Shown: positions 41,575 through 50,577 of the stretch, piece by piece
How the letters are laid out: every line of letters begins with the position of its first letter
Position numbering within the stretch: position 1 is the first letter of the stretch
Assembly: GCF_041053105.1 (NCBI RefSeq)
Contig: NZ_CP163444.1
Location: forward strand, 7,162,501 to 7,226,500
Direction: 5' to 3'
DNA: 64,000 bases
From: Streptomyces sp. R44
Lineage (GTDB): Bacteria > Actinomycetota > Actinomycetes > Streptomycetales > Streptomycetaceae
The notes under the pieces: generated by a model
Seen by the model: the letters and a program-made list of their open reading frames with translations, nothing else
Told to the model about the DNA's origin: nothing
Databases searched by the model: none
Position numbers and translations under genes: made by a program

Positions 41575-42606
41575 ATGACAGTGCGCGACATCGCCTATGT
41601 CGAACTGCTCACCAGCGATGAACAGGACACCGTCGACTATTTCCAGGCGGCGATGGGTTTCCGTCAGGTGGCCAGGTCCACGGAGCCCGAACGAAGCTCG
41701 GTGTTCCTGCGGCAGGGAGACGTACGCATTGTCGTCTCCTCGGGCCCGGCGACCTGGAAGTTCCTGGACGCCCATGGCGACGGCGTCGCGGACATCGCCC
41801 TGCGCTGCGACGACCTCGTACGTACCCGGGACGCGGCAGCGGCGGCCGGGGCGAGGATCGTCACGTCGGGAACGGGAAGCCGCACGGTGGTCTCGGGATT
41901 CGGGGACGTCTGCCACACCCTGCTGCCCGCAGCCGAAAACGCCGGTTCGGTCCTGCCCGACGACCGTCCCTGGATATCCGAGCCCACCCCGGGCACACGG
42001 CAGTCCCGCCCCGACCCCATCCGTCTGCTCGACCACGTCGCCGTCTGCCTGGAGGGCGGCACCGTGGAGGAGTACGCCGACCTCTACCGGGACGCCTTCG
42101 GGTTCTCCCGCTACTCCTCGGAGTACGTGGACGTCGGAGGACAGGCCATGGACTCCATCGTCGTCCGCAGCGCGTCGGGCCGTGTCACCTTCACCCTCGT
42201 CGCACCGGACCCCCGCCTGGGGTCCGGACAGCTCGACGCCTACCTGGAACGCAACGCGGGCCCGGGCGTCCAGCACCTGGCGTTCCTCGTCGACGACATC
42301 GTGCCCACCGTGCACGCATTCCGTGGCCGGGGCGTGGAGTTCCTGAACACGCCTGCCAGTTACTACGACATGCTCCTCGAACGGCACGATGGGCTGCACT
42401 CGGAGATCGATGCTCTGCGGGCCGCCCACGTTCTCGCCGACCGGGACGAATGGGGCTATCTGCTCCAGCTGTTCAGCCGCTCGCCCTACGAGCGCAACAC
42501 CCTCTTCTTCGAACTCATCCAGCGACGCGGCTCCCGCGGATTCGGCAGCTCCAACATCAGGGCCCTCTACGAGGCCGTGGAGCGCGACCGGCTGAACGCC
42601 GAATGA
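41575..42606 (+). CDS. hmaS: 4-hydroxymandelate synthase (intact copy)
   Basis: 343 residues, ATG 41575 with AGAGGG upstream. A two-domain VOC dioxygenase related to HPPD that turns 4-hydroxyphenylpyruvate into 4-hydroxymandelate, the first committed step to Hpg. Fe(II) ligands are all present: His154 (LLDHVAV), His234 (VQHLAFL) and Glu313 (LFFELIQRRG), each exactly seven residues before the positions known for the Amycolatopsis enzyme. It overlaps the next gene by 4 bp (ATGA), so the two are translationally coupled. It fits the Hpg-type A domain of NRPS 1. Confidence 0.95.
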   Translation: MTVRDIAYVELLTSDEQDTVDYFQAAMGFRQVARSTEPERSSVFLRQGDVRIVVSSGPATWKFLDAHGDGVADIALRCDDLVRTRDAAAAAGARIVTSGTGSRTVVSGFGDVCHTLLPAAENAGSVLPDDRPWISEPTPGTRQSRPDPIRLLDHVAVCLEGGTVEEYADLYRDAFGFSRYSSEYVDVGGQAMDSIVVRSASGRVTFTLVAPDPRLGSGQLDAYLERNAGPGVQHLAFLVDDIVPTVHAFRGRGVEFLNTPASYYDMLLERHDGLHSEIDALRAAHVLADRDEWGYLLQLFSRSPYERNTLFFELIQRRGSRGFGSSNIRALYEAVERDRLNAE

Positions 42607-43862
42607 CCGGCGCGGCTCCGGGACCGGTGGCCGAGGACGCTTTCACCCTGCACGACTTCGCCCCTCTCGCTCGCGCCCGGCAGGCCCCGGAGACCTGGGA
42701 CCTCCTGGAGGGGGGCGCGGGCGACGAGTGGACGCGGCGCGCCAACACCGAGGCGTACGACCGCCTCCAGCTGCATCCCGGCGTCCTCACCGGCGCCGGT
42801 ACTGACGGCACCGCGACCCGTGTTCTCCGCCGGACCTGGGCCGCGCCGACCGCGATCGCGCCCATGGCCCACCGCACGAAGACCGCCACCCGGGACCTCG
42901 TCGGCCGGGCCGAACGCGCCGGCTTCGAGGCCCTCGTGCTCACCGTGGACGCACCCAGGCCGGGGCGCCGGCTGCGGGACCTGCGCAACGGCTTGAGGCT
43001 CCCCGTCGGGATCGCGCCGGCGAACCTCACGGGTGACGGCTTCGGCTCGCCCGGCGATCACGCCCTCACCGACTTCGACGCGTCCCTGGACCGGTCGGTC
43101 GTCACCTGGCTGCGCTCCGTCAGCGTGCTGCCCGTCCTGGTCAAGGGCGTGCTCACCGCCGCCGACGCGCGGCATGCGGTGGAGGCGGGCGTCGACGGCA
43201 TGGTGGTCTCCCACCACGGTGGGCGGCAGCTCGGCGGCGCTCCCGCGACGCTCACTGTGCTGCCCGAGGTCGTGGCCGCCGTCGACCGGACCTGCCCCGT
43301 GCTCGTCGACGGGGGAGTGCGGCGTGGCAGGGGCGTCCTCACGGCGCCGGCGGTGGGTGCGGACGCCACACTGGTGGGCCGTCCCGCCCTGCACGCCCTG
43401 GCGGCCGACCCGGAGCGCGGTGTGGCCCGAATGCGCGGAACGCACAGCGTGCCGATGCGCTTCACGGGGGCGGTGCCGCACAACCACGTCATGGGCAGGC
43501 ACGGCGACTTCCGCCGGGTCACGGTCGACGTCCTCGCGCCCCTGGCCCACCGCGGCTGGAGCGCCTGCCGGCTGGGCACCGCGGCCGGGGCCCTTTCCCG
43601 CACCCTGCGGCTGCTGCGCGGCGCCGAGGAACTCCGCCGCCGCAACCTCAAGAGCGAGCTGCTGCTGACCCGGCTGTCCCGGGCCCGCCGGCGCATCGAC
43701 ACCGTGCGGGCGATGCGCCACGACCACCTGCGCCACCAGCCGCTCGGCCTGGAGCGCGCCCTGCGCGATCTGCGGTCTGCCCCGCTGAACCACGGCAACG
43801 ACCGGCTGCATCTGGCCAACGGCTCGCGCAGCCTGCTGGACCAGGAGACCACCCTTGCCTGA
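42603..43862 (+). CDS. Hydroxymandelate-oxidase-like protein with internal deletion, fused to an acyl-CoA dehydrogenase tail
   Basis: 419 residues from ATG 42603. Residues ~1-285 follow the FMN alpha-hydroxyacid oxidases (Hmo): LLEGGAGDE, AIAPMAHR, ALVLTVDAPRPGRR, VLVKGVLTAADAR, HGGRQ with the catalytic His and Arg, DGGVRRG. About 58 residues between AIAPMAHR and LVGRAERAG are missing in frame; that part normally holds FMN contacts and the catalytic Tyr (FQLY). From ~290 on the sequence matches the C-terminus of an acyl-CoA dehydrogenase (SACRLGTAAGAL, LKSELLLTRLSRARRRID, LERALRDLRSAPLNHGNDR). Normal Hmo activity is doubtful. It overlaps genes on both sides. Confidence 0.8.
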   Translation: MTGAAPGPVAEDAFTLHDFAPLARARQAPETWDLLEGGAGDEWTRRANTEAYDRLQLHPGVLTGAGTDGTATRVLRRTWAAPTAIAPMAHRTKTATRDLVGRAERAGFEALVLTVDAPRPGRRLRDLRNGLRLPVGIAPANLTGDGFGSPGDHALTDFDASLDRSVVTWLRSVSVLPVLVKGVLTAADARHAVEAGVDGMVVSHHGGRQLGGAPATLTVLPEVVAAVDRTCPVLVDGGVRRGRGVLTAPAVGADATLVGRPALHALAADPERGVARMRGTHSVPMRFTGAVPHNHVMGRHGDFRRVTVDVLAPLAHRGWSACRLGTAAGALSRTLRLLRGAEELRRRNLKSELLLTRLSRARRRIDTVRAMRHDHLRHQPLGLERALRDLRSAPLNHGNDRLHLANGSRSLLDQETTLA

Positions 43863-44664
43863 CACCGCCCCTCTCCCGTCGGCCGCCGCGCCCCCCACCC
43901 GGCGCCAGTCGGGCGTCCGATCCGCCGGTCCGCCCGGTCCGCCCGGTGCGCCCTGGGCCCGCCTGTGGACACCGGCTCCCGGCGTCGTCGTCGCCCTGGC
44001 ACCCGTGGACGCCGTGCTGGCGACGCCCGCGGCCGTGTGGCGACTGCGCCCCGAGGAGTACCGTTCGGCCGCCGGCATGGCGGCCTGGCGGGCCCGCGAG
44101 CACCTGGCCGGCCGGGCACTGCTGCGGCTGCTGCTCGCCGAGGTCGCCGGCGAGGAGGACGCCCGCGCCCCGGTGGTCCCCGAGCCGGCCGGCCGGCCCC
44201 GGCTGCCCGGTTCCCCGGACACCGGGGTGAGCATCTCGCACAGCGGCCCCTATGCGGCCGCCGCCGTGGCCACCGGACTGGACGTCGGCGTCGACGCCCA
44301 GGTGCCCCGGCCTCCCTTGGCCGCCCTGCTGCGCCGCTGCTGCGCACCCGGGACGGCGGCGCACCTGGCGAACCTGCCGCCCGAGCGGGCCGCCCTCGCC
44401 TTCGCCCGGATCTGGAGCGTCCAGGAGGCGTGCGTGAAGGCGCGTGGCACCGGCCTGTCCGGCGCGCCCTGGCGGGTGCGCGTCGACCCGGGCAGCCAGG
44501 CCGGCACCTCGGGGGCGCTGCACTGGCGACGACCGCCCTGGCACGACGCGGCCGACGCCGAACCAGTCGCCCTGGCCTGCGCCTTCGGACCGCCCGAGGC
44601 ACACCCCGCGCATCCGGCGGACGCCCCCCGCAGCGGCCGGGACTCGGCGTCCCGAACGTCCTGA
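43855..44664 (+). CDS. Sfp-type 4'-phosphopantetheinyl transferase
   Basis: 269 residues from TTG 43855, which overlaps the preceding stop by 8 bp; GGAG lies 8 nt upstream. Motifs: GVSISHSGPYAAAAV, the Mg-binding GVDAQ (usually GVDVE) and FARIWSVQEACVKA with the conserved Glu. It transfers phosphopantetheine from CoA to the Ser of T domains and of the ACP. A cluster-borne copy in the same operon as HmaS supports its use by these synthetases. The Pro/Ala-rich first ~40 residues may not be part of the fold. Confidence 0.9.
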   Translation: MPDTAPLPSAAAPPTRRQSGVRSAGPPGPPGAPWARLWTPAPGVVVALAPVDAVLATPAAVWRLRPEEYRSAAGMAAWRAREHLAGRALLRLLLAEVAGEEDARAPVVPEPAGRPRLPGSPDTGVSISHSGPYAAAAVATGLDVGVDAQVPRPPLAALLRRCCAPGTAAHLANLPPERAALAFARIWSVQEACVKARGTGLSGAPWRVRVDPGSQAGTSGALHWRRPPWHDAADAEPVALACAFGPPEAHPAHPADAPRSGRDSASRTS

Positions 44665-44692
44665 CCACCACGCCCGTCCTGCGGAGGAGCCG

Positions 44693-45061
44693 ATGCGTAC
44701 CGATGCCACCCGACCCCCCGGCCGGGGACCGAGCTGCTCCACGGAGAACCTCGCCGGCCACCTGGCCGCGCGGGCCCCCGCCCGCGCCCGTCTGACCGCC
44801 CGCTCGGTGCGGCTCGCGGTCACCCCGGCCACCGGCTCCTTCTCGCACCACGACCGAGCCCTGAACAACCTGCCCGGCGGGCGCAGGCTCGCGTACCGGG
44901 GCGCTCCCGACGCCCTCGTCCACCTCGGCCGCCTCGACAACCCCGTCCCGGCCACCCTCAACACCGCCCGCCCAGCCGTGTCCGGCCCGCCCCGCCCCAC
45001 CCCCAAGGGCCCGCCCGCCACAGGCACCCACCGCACCCGCCTCCTGGAAGGAACCTGGTGA
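44693..45061 (+). CDS. Unrecognised basic 122-residue protein
   Basis: ATG 44693 follows GGAGGAG; the stop is 1 nt before the flavin reductase GTG, so it sits properly in the operon. The product is rich in Arg, Pro and Ala, has no membrane segment, and its last ~35 residues are low-complexity Pro/Thr. I recognise no family. Given the deletions around it, it could be the rest of a larger gene. Confidence 0.5.
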   Translation: MRTDATRPPGRGPSCSTENLAGHLAARAPARARLTARSVRLAVTPATGSFSHHDRALNNLPGGRRLAYRGAPDALVHLGRLDNPVPATLNTARPAVSGPPRPTPKGPPATGTHRTRLLEGTW

Positions 45062-45062
45062 C

Positions 45063-45563
45063 GTGACCGCGCCCACCACCCCCACCACGCTGCCCGACCG
45101 TGAGGAGTTCCGCTCCGCCATGGCGCAGCTCGCCACCGGCGTCGCGGTCATCACCACCGCCGGACCCGACGGCCCGGTCGGCTGCACCGCCAACGCGGTG
45201 CTCTCCCTGTCCACCGAACCGCCCTCGGTGCTCGTCTCGCTCGCCACCAGCGGCCGCACCGTACGGCACGCCCGCACATACGGAGGCTTCGCGGTCAACA
45301 TCCTCAGCTGGCAGCAAAGGGATCTGATGCACCGTTTCGCCCGGCTGCCCGCAGCGGAACGTTTCGACGGGGTCCCCCACCGGGACGAGCAGGGCTGCCC
45401 GGTCCTGGCGGCGACCGCCGCAACCGTGGTGTGCCGCCTCGACCAGGCGCCCACCGTGCTCGATCACACCCTGCTGATCGGCCGGGTCCTGTGGACCGCG
45501 CAGGACCCCACCGCCCCGGCCCTGGTGCTCTACCAGCGCCAGCAGCACGCCGTAGGCGGCTGA
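45063..45563 (+). CDS. Flavin reductase (FMN/FAD:NAD(P)H)
   Basis: 166 residues from GTG 45063, the last gene of the HmaS operon. It is a split-barrel flavin reductase: FRSAMAQLATGVAVIT, GCTANAVLSLSTEPPSVLVSL, FAVNILSWQQ. It supplies reduced flavin to a partner halogenase or monooxygenase (known of the family). No such partner is in this window, so it is either upstream of the window or lost. Confidence 0.9.
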   Translation: MTAPTTPTTLPDREEFRSAMAQLATGVAVITTAGPDGPVGCTANAVLSLSTEPPSVLVSLATSGRTVRHARTYGGFAVNILSWQQRDLMHRFARLPAAERFDGVPHRDEQGCPVLAATAATVVCRLDQAPTVLDHTLLIGRVLWTAQDPTAPALVLYQRQQHAVGG

Positions 45564-45593
45564 CCCGGCCACGCCACCCGTGATCTGGTCGCC

Positions 45594-45779
45594 ATGGACC
45601 ACCCCGACTGCCACGGCAGAGTCGCCGATCTCGCGGGCCGGCTCCAGCGAGCCCTCTCCATGTGCCGCGCGCCCGCCGCACTCGACGCTGCCTTCGCGCC
45701 CGTCATGCCGTCGGTGACGACCGCACGGCTGCGCCTCCTCCTCACCTCCGTGCACGCCCACTTCGCCGGACAGCACTGA
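45594..45779 (+). CDS. Possible 61-residue small protein
   Basis: ATG 45594, 30 nt after the flavin reductase; no clear ribosome site. Sequence MDHPDCHGRVADLAGRLQ is mostly helical in character, with no recognised family. It may be chance coding. The rest of 45780-45941 shows no gene. Confidence 0.3.
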   Translation: MDHPDCHGRVADLAGRLQRALSMCRAPAALDAAFAPVMPSVTTARLRLLLTSVHAHFAGQH

Positions 45780-45941
45780 CCCGGGAGCCGCCGCCATGCC
45801 CATCGGGTGTTCGGGACCGCACCTGGGGGCCGGCGAGCAGCGCCCGCCGTGAAGGCTCTTGCGGTTCCACCCATTTCGAGGAACCGTCACGTCCTCCAGC
45901 ACACTCTGAGGGTGGGAGAACCTTCGACAGAGGAAGCGCGC

Positions 45942-46526
45942 ATGATCACGCTGACCAAGGAAGACGGCCCGGCAGACCTGGACGGAGTGACTCACCTGTC
46001 CATAGGCGTCTCCTGGGACCCCACCGCCGGCAGCTCCGGCGGTGTGCTGGGCAAGCTGAGGCGTAAGACCGGCACCGACCTCGACCTGATCGCCGTCGCG
46101 ATGCAGGGCGGGGACCCCGTGCGCCTCGCGGGGCTCGACTCGCTCGACCCCATGGGCAACGGCTCGCTGATCCACAGCGGTGACAACCAGACCGGACACG
46201 GGGACGGCGACGACGAGACGGTCACCGTGGAGTTCGCGCGGATCCCGGCGAACATCACGTCGATCGTGTTCGTCGCCGCCGCGTACAAGAAGGGCAGCTC
46301 GTTCCAGAAGGCGCGCAACATCAGCTTCAAGGTGTACGACGCGACCGGGGGAAGCTCTCAGCAGGTCGCCGACGTCTGGCCCAGCCTGCTGACCCAGGAC
46401 AACGGCTGCGCGGTGGCCAAGGCGCTGCGCGTCGGCGACGCGTGGAAGCTCGAAGTGATCAACGTGACGGGGAAGATCAAGCAGGGCGACGAGCACGCCC
46501 TGATGCGCTTCGCGGTCAGCAAGTAA
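45942..46526 (+). CDS. TerD-family protein
   Basis: 194 residues from ATG 45942 (GAGGAAG upstream). Typical TerD pattern: ITLTKEDGPADLDGVTHLSIGVSWDP, DLDLIAVAM, GDGDDETVTVEF acidic Ca2+-binding stretch, SIVFVAAAY and LLTQDNGCAVAKALR. TerD proteins are cytosolic Ca2+-binding stress proteins, several copies per Streptomyces genome. This marks the return to ordinary chromosome after the NRPS cluster. The next gene follows after 14 nt. Confidence 0.92.
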   Translation: MITLTKEDGPADLDGVTHLSIGVSWDPTAGSSGGVLGKLRRKTGTDLDLIAVAMQGGDPVRLAGLDSLDPMGNGSLIHSGDNQTGHGDGDDETVTVEFARIPANITSIVFVAAAYKKGSSFQKARNISFKVYDATGGSSQQVADVWPSLLTQDNGCAVAKALRVGDAWKLEVINVTGKIKQGDEHALMRFAVSK

Positions 46527-46540
46527 CGGGTACGGGGGTT

Positions 46541-47590
46541 GTGGTGAGCCAGGTGCTCTATGGCGAGCGTTCGTGGAATCCGCTGGCTCGGAGGGTCGAG
46601 CTGACCGAGGAGGAGTTGCGCAGGGGCGGCAGGATCACGTCCCTGACCGAGCTGAACCTGGGCGCCATGGCTGAGGCGTATCAGCGGGGGAACTGGCTCG
46701 GTGGCGGAGGGACCGAACGGCCACTGGCGCGGCTGGCGCAGGGGCCCGGTGTCGTGCCGGTGACCCGCGTCACCGGCACCAGTACGCCGGTGCGAGTGCG
46801 GCAGGCCGCTGACTTCGCCGAGCAGCTGGGGGAGCTGGCTGTGCGGCTGAGCGGCGGGCCGGAGGGTGTGGGCGCACTGGCCCGCAGGGCCTGGACCGAA
46901 GGCGTCCCGCTGTGGATCGCGCGGCGGTACGCCGAGGGCCCCGCGGGGCCGATCGCGGTTGCGGTGGACCGGCGCCTGGTCCGCGTGGACGTGTGGGGGC
47001 CCCAGGCTCCGGTCGTACGGCTGCGGGCACCACAGGGCTTCCAGCGCGATTCGAACGACCCGGCGAAGGGATTGCGCCTGACCGTCGGCGACGATCCCGC
47101 CAGCCTCAGGCTGACGAAGAAGCTGCGCAAGTCGAAGAGCTCCGTGGAGGTGGAACTTTCGGGCCGACGGTGGCTGCTGCGGAGGTCCACCACGATGAGT
47201 TCCTGGCTACTGCGCGACGAACAGCCCGTCGCCCTGCTGTCACGTCCACCCCGGCGGCAGACCGTCGAGCCGGGATCGGTCCTGCTCCCTCTTGCCCCCG
47301 TGCGACACGAGAGCCGGGACCCGCTGGACGCGGTCATGGCACACGTCTTCGCGGTCGCGTTCGGCCTCGGGGACACGACGGGCCTGGCGCGTTTCCGGTC
47401 GGCGCGGCGCCGGACGGATGGCGGTGATCCGGTCGTCACCGACACTGACTGGGACCGCTCCTGGTTCAGCAACCTGGGCAGTGGCAGCGACGACAACGAA
47501 CCCGGCGGAGGAGACGGCTGGGGCTCGGACGGCGGCGATTCGGGCGACTCCGGTGGCGGCGATGGAGGGGGAGACGGCGGGGGCGACTAG
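46541..47590 (+). CDS. Conserved-type hypothetical with Gly/Asp/Ser tail, partner of TerD
   Basis: 349 residues from GTG 46541 (GTG 46544 is equally possible). N-terminal SQVLYGERSWNPLARRVELTEEELRRGG, a beta-rich middle and a last ~45 residues of GGGDGWGSDGGDSGDSGGG type. I do not recognise a domain. The 14-nt spacing to TerD suggests a shared operon. Its TAG stop lies in CTAG, which is also the insertion target of the neighbouring IS unit, so the original C-terminus may have been longer. Confidence 0.7.
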   Translation: MVSQVLYGERSWNPLARRVELTEEELRRGGRITSLTELNLGAMAEAYQRGNWLGGGGTERPLARLAQGPGVVPVTRVTGTSTPVRVRQAADFAEQLGELAVRLSGGPEGVGALARRAWTEGVPLWIARRYAEGPAGPIAVAVDRRLVRVDVWGPQAPVVRLRAPQGFQRDSNDPAKGLRLTVGDDPASLRLTKKLRKSKSSVEVELSGRRWLLRRSTTMSSWLLRDEQPVALLSRPPRRQTVEPGSVLLPLAPVRHESRDPLDAVMAHVFAVAFGLGDTTGLARFRSARRRTDGGDPVVTDTDWDRSWFSNLGSGSDDNEPGGGDGWGSDGGDSGDSGGGDGGGDGGGD

Positions 47591-47633
47591 GACTTGTCCG
47601 GCCGATCATGTACGGAGCCAGATGACGAGGGTT
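47587..47633 (+). repeat. Left end of IS, 47-bp arm
   Basis: This 47-bp segment recurs exactly, inverted, at 49943-49989. It contains the IS terminus (GGACTTGTCCGGCCGATCAT) and the last codons of the transposase. Confidence 0.9.
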
Positions 47634-48540
47634 GCGGCAGTCGCGGTCCCTAGGAAGACGTAGCCGCGCTTGTCGTAGCGGGTGGCTACTGCTCTGGCGT
47701 GCTTGAGCCGGTTGATCGCCCGCTCGACGGTGTTGCGTTCCTTGTACCGCTCTTCGTCGAAGCCGGGTGGCCGTCCGCCGCGTGACCCTTTGCGCAGGCG
47801 GGCGGCCTGACTGTCGGTCTTCTCCGGAATCGTGTGCCGGATGCTCCGGCGCCGCAGATACTCGCGGCATGGGCCGTTGCTGTAGGCCTTGTCGGCGGCG
47901 AGGCTGTCAGGCTTCTTGCGTGGCCTGCCGGGCCAGATGCGCGGGACTCGGATCTTCTCCAGCACGGGCTTGAACTGGGTGCAGTCCGCGCTCAGGTGGA
48001 GTTTGGTGGTGAACCCGCCGCGCGAGCGGCCCAGGCCTTCACCTCCTGCACCGCCTCCACCAGGCGGGCGGCGAGGCTCTGCCATGGTGTTTCGCCCTGG
48101 TGTTCTGCCGCTGCGTCCCCCTTTGAGGCGGGAGTCGGCGGTGGTTCTGTGCGGGCGCCGACGGCGTGCTGATGTGCCCGCACGATGGTGGAATCGATCG
48201 AGATGTCCCAGTCGATCTCCCCGGCAGCGTCGGCCTCGGCCTGGACTTGCTGGAGCAGGCGTTCCCAGGTTCCGTCGGCCGACCACAGGCGATGGCGTTC
48301 ATAGACGGTCTTCCACGGGCCGAACCGTTCGGGCAGGTCACGCCACTGAACGCCGGTCCGCACCCGGTGCAGAATCCCGTCGATCACCTGCCGGTGATCC
48401 CGCCACCTGCCACAACGCCTGTTGCTGACCGGCAGGAACGGCCGCAGCCGTTCCCACTCGGCATCCGTCAGATCTCCCCGCCCCATGTCCACATCAACGA
48501 CACAACGGCGGAGTAGTCACATGATCGGCCGGACAAGTCC
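47590..48540 (-). mobile_element. IS5-type insertion sequence
   Basis: 951 bp bounded by 21-bp inverted repeats that begin GGACTTGTCC (47590-47610 and 48520-48540). It carries one two-frame transposase on the minus strand. The left flank is TA (in CTAG); the right flank of this copy (AAGCC) shows no matching TA, whereas the next inverted end at 49986 does (see 47590-49986). Confidence 0.88.
47606..48492 (-). pseudogene. IS transposase, two frames, internal deletion
   Basis: The first frame (from 48492) gives MGRGDLTDAEWERLRPFLP, IDSTIVRAHQHA. The second frame (47606 to ~48050) gives GRSRGGFTTKLHLSAD, AADKAYSNGPCREYLRRR, YKERNTVERAINRLK and ends VIWLRT. The frame change may be programmed, as in many IS5 elements. 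Between HLSAD and CTQFKPVLEKI about 18 residues usual for this transposase type are missing, which probably inactivates it. Confidence 0.75.
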
Positions 48541-48680
48541 AAGCCTCCTCGACGGTCCTCACCGAGCCAGCAGCCGAAGCAGTACCGGCACAGCAGCTCC
48601 GGGAGTATGCGTCAGGGAGAAAGCAGAATCCCATGGATGCGATGTCGACAGGATTCTGTGCCGACTGGGCGGAATGACCT

Positions 48681-49250
48681 TCAGCTGTGCTGGTCGCAGT
48701 CCTTGGCCATCAATGCCTTTGCTTGGCCGCTGTCGACAGGGATGAGCTGGACCTGGTCGATCGAGTAGTCGAAGGTGTATCCGAGCGTGATCATATCACT
48801 CGAGATCGAAAGCGCGCCTGATCCCGGGTCGGTGCCCGTCTGATCAGAGCCGTTGACATCGTTCCAGAGCACGCTGGTCCGGCCGTCGTTGATTGTGCCG
48901 GTCGACACGACCTGGTACTGCCCTTTGTCGGTTCTACCGTCTTTGACGATCGCGCGGTGTTTGATGTCGTCGAGGGCCATCGTGGTCAGCTTGCACTGCA
49001 GGTCGCCAGCAGAGACGTCGATGTACGTGATCTCGTGACCGTCGATGGCTGCAATCTCCCCGCGGGCCCCATCGGTGATGGAGATGTAGGCACCGTCGAA
49101 GCTGGAGGCCTGGCTGCTGCTGGGGCCCTTCGAGGAAGCAGCGTCACTACTCGCGCCGCAGCCCGTGAGCATCAGTGCGCCCGGGGCCAGAGCCGCGATG
49201 GATGCGGCTATCCCGGCCCGCGTCACATATGTGGTCCTTGTGGAGTTCAC
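48681..49250 (-). CDS. Secreted lipoprotein, unknown function
   Basis: 189 residues. Signal peptide of Sec lipoprotein type with lipobox LTGC at ~28-31, followed by a Ser-rich linker (SSDAASSKGPSSSQ) and a ~130-residue beta-rich domain (DGAYISITDG, ITYIDVSAGDLQCKL). No family recognised. GC is visibly lower than its neighbours, and the gene lies inside the IS-bounded unit, both pointing to transfer. 48541-48680 holds no gene. Confidence 0.8.
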   Translation of the reverse strand: MNSTRTTYVTRAGIAASIAALAPGALMLTGCGASSDAASSKGPSSSQASSFDGAYISITDGARGEIAAIDGHEITYIDVSAGDLQCKLTTMALDDIKHRAIVKDGRTDKGQYQVVSTGTINDGRTSVLWNDVNGSDQTGTDPGSGALSISSDMITLGYTFDYSIDQVQLIPVDSGQAKALMAKDCDQHS

Positions 49251-49427
49251 AGTGTTCTCCCTTCGTTCGTTCTGTATGGTCGGCCGGCGTCAGCTCTGCG
49301 GTGGCTGGGGCGCCGGCAGCAGCACTGCCAGTACTGCTGGTTGCTATATCAGAGGTGCCACGCAAACAGCAGAATATCTGTCAGAGTCAGCCTTCATAGC
49401 CACCCTTGAGTGGTCGAAACTCAGTCG

Positions 49428-49954
49428 TCAGACGTCTTCGGGGAAGTTGTCGAGCCGCTGCGCCGTCAACGCCAGTGCGACCTCTGCCTGATTGAGCGCG
49501 TGCTCGCCGTCCCGGATTCGGTACTGCAAACACAGGACGGGCTGGGCATCCGCTTCCTGCAGCGTCAGGTCGCCGAGCTCACGCAGCTCCGCGTGCGCAC
49601 CTTGCAGCTGCTCCTCATGATGCGCAGCCCGGACCCGGAGACGGGCGACCCGCTCCTTCCACCAGTTCACCCGCGCCTCGCGGTCGAGCGTGGTCTTCCC
49701 CTCCAGCCAGGCACGCAGCTCAGCCTGGTCGACGTCATTCGGCAGCCCGGTGGCGAGGGGCCCATCAGGTTCCGGCATGTCGATGGGGACTTGCGACAGC
49801 ATCACTGCGGGAGTCGTCTCGAGCACGTAAGCGCAGAGATCGGGTGGTCGAGCATCAAGAGCACGTAGGCCAGCTCGTCGATGGTCAGCTCGCGCAGCTG
49901 GCGGTAGTGGGTGATGGCGTCGGACACGGCAAGGGACGTGGGAACCCTCGTCAT
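49428..49954 (-). pseudogene. Frameshifted hypothetical gene next to the IS end
   Basis: ATG 49954, inside the inverted IS end, reads MTRVPTSLAVSDAITHYRQL, then ELTIDELAYVLLMLDHP. A 1-bp shift near 49850 is needed to continue with DLCAYVLETTPAVMLSQVP and a coiled-coil-like C-terminal part (REARVNWWKERVARLRVRAA) to the stop at 49428. Both halves look coding, so a disrupted gene is more likely than chance. Family unknown. Confidence 0.6.
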
Positions 49955-49989
49955 CTGGCTCCGTACATGATCGGCCGGACAAGTCCTAG
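49943..49989 (-). repeat. Second, inverted copy of the IS left end (47 bp)
   Basis: Exact inverted copy of 47587-47633 with TA on its outer side. The transposase sequence that should follow inward is absent and replaced by the broken gene above. Confidence 0.88.
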
Positions 49990-50577
49990 CCGGTCGCACC
50001 GCGTTCCCCGGCTGCGCTTTCGTCCCGTCCCGTCCCGTCCCGCCCCGAGACCGGACGCCGAGCGTGATCCTGTCAGCAGGAGAAGGGGCGTGGGAGTCCG
50101 CGGTGTTCAGCGGCGGACCCGCGGACGGGGTTCGGGTGCGCGTCGTCGGGCGGCCTGGTGTCGTTCAGGTGACCTACCCCTGCGAGGTGTTGACCGGGAA
50201 GCCGGGCGTGCAGGCGGCCGGCTTGTTCGTCTACCGGCGTGATGGGCGTACGCACCGAACTCGGCGTGGCCGGTTCGCGCGACAAGGGTGGCATGGACCT
50301 GCTGGCCGTCCGGCCGCTGCCCACGCAGGAGGCGGTCCTGGAGGCTCTCGGCCAGTTGGGCTTCGGTTTCAAGTCGGCCGACCTGGAGCTCGGTCGCATC
50401 GGCGGCACCGGGCAGCAGGGTCTGCGGCCTCGGCGCCCGTGGGTCCTGACGGCCGTGCCGCGGTGGCGGCAGGGGGTGCCGGCCGTCGTGGCATCCGGCG
50501 TGTGGGCTTGGTTCGGTGTCCCGGGGCCGGGTACACGGATCCTGGCGCGGCGGTCGATCGCGACCGCCCCTGATAGC
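49990..50577. other. Interval with a degraded coding fragment
   Basis: From about 50064 on the plus strand, ESAVFSGGPADGVRVRVVGR and VVQVTYPCEVL ... GLFVYRRDGRTHR look like a small actinobacterial protein that breaks off around 50250; no clean start or stop fits. The remainder to 50577 shows no gene I can support. Confidence 0.35.

Larger units (their letters stand above)
47590..49986. mobile_element. Larger unit bounded by two inverted IS ends, TA duplicated
   Basis: The outer ends (47590 and 49986) are exact inverted copies and are flanked by TA on both sides; joining the flanks restores GACTAGCC with one CTAG. The 2.4-kb unit therefore looks like one transposition product carrying the IS, a lipoprotein gene and a broken gene. 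No second full transposase is present. Confidence 0.6.
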
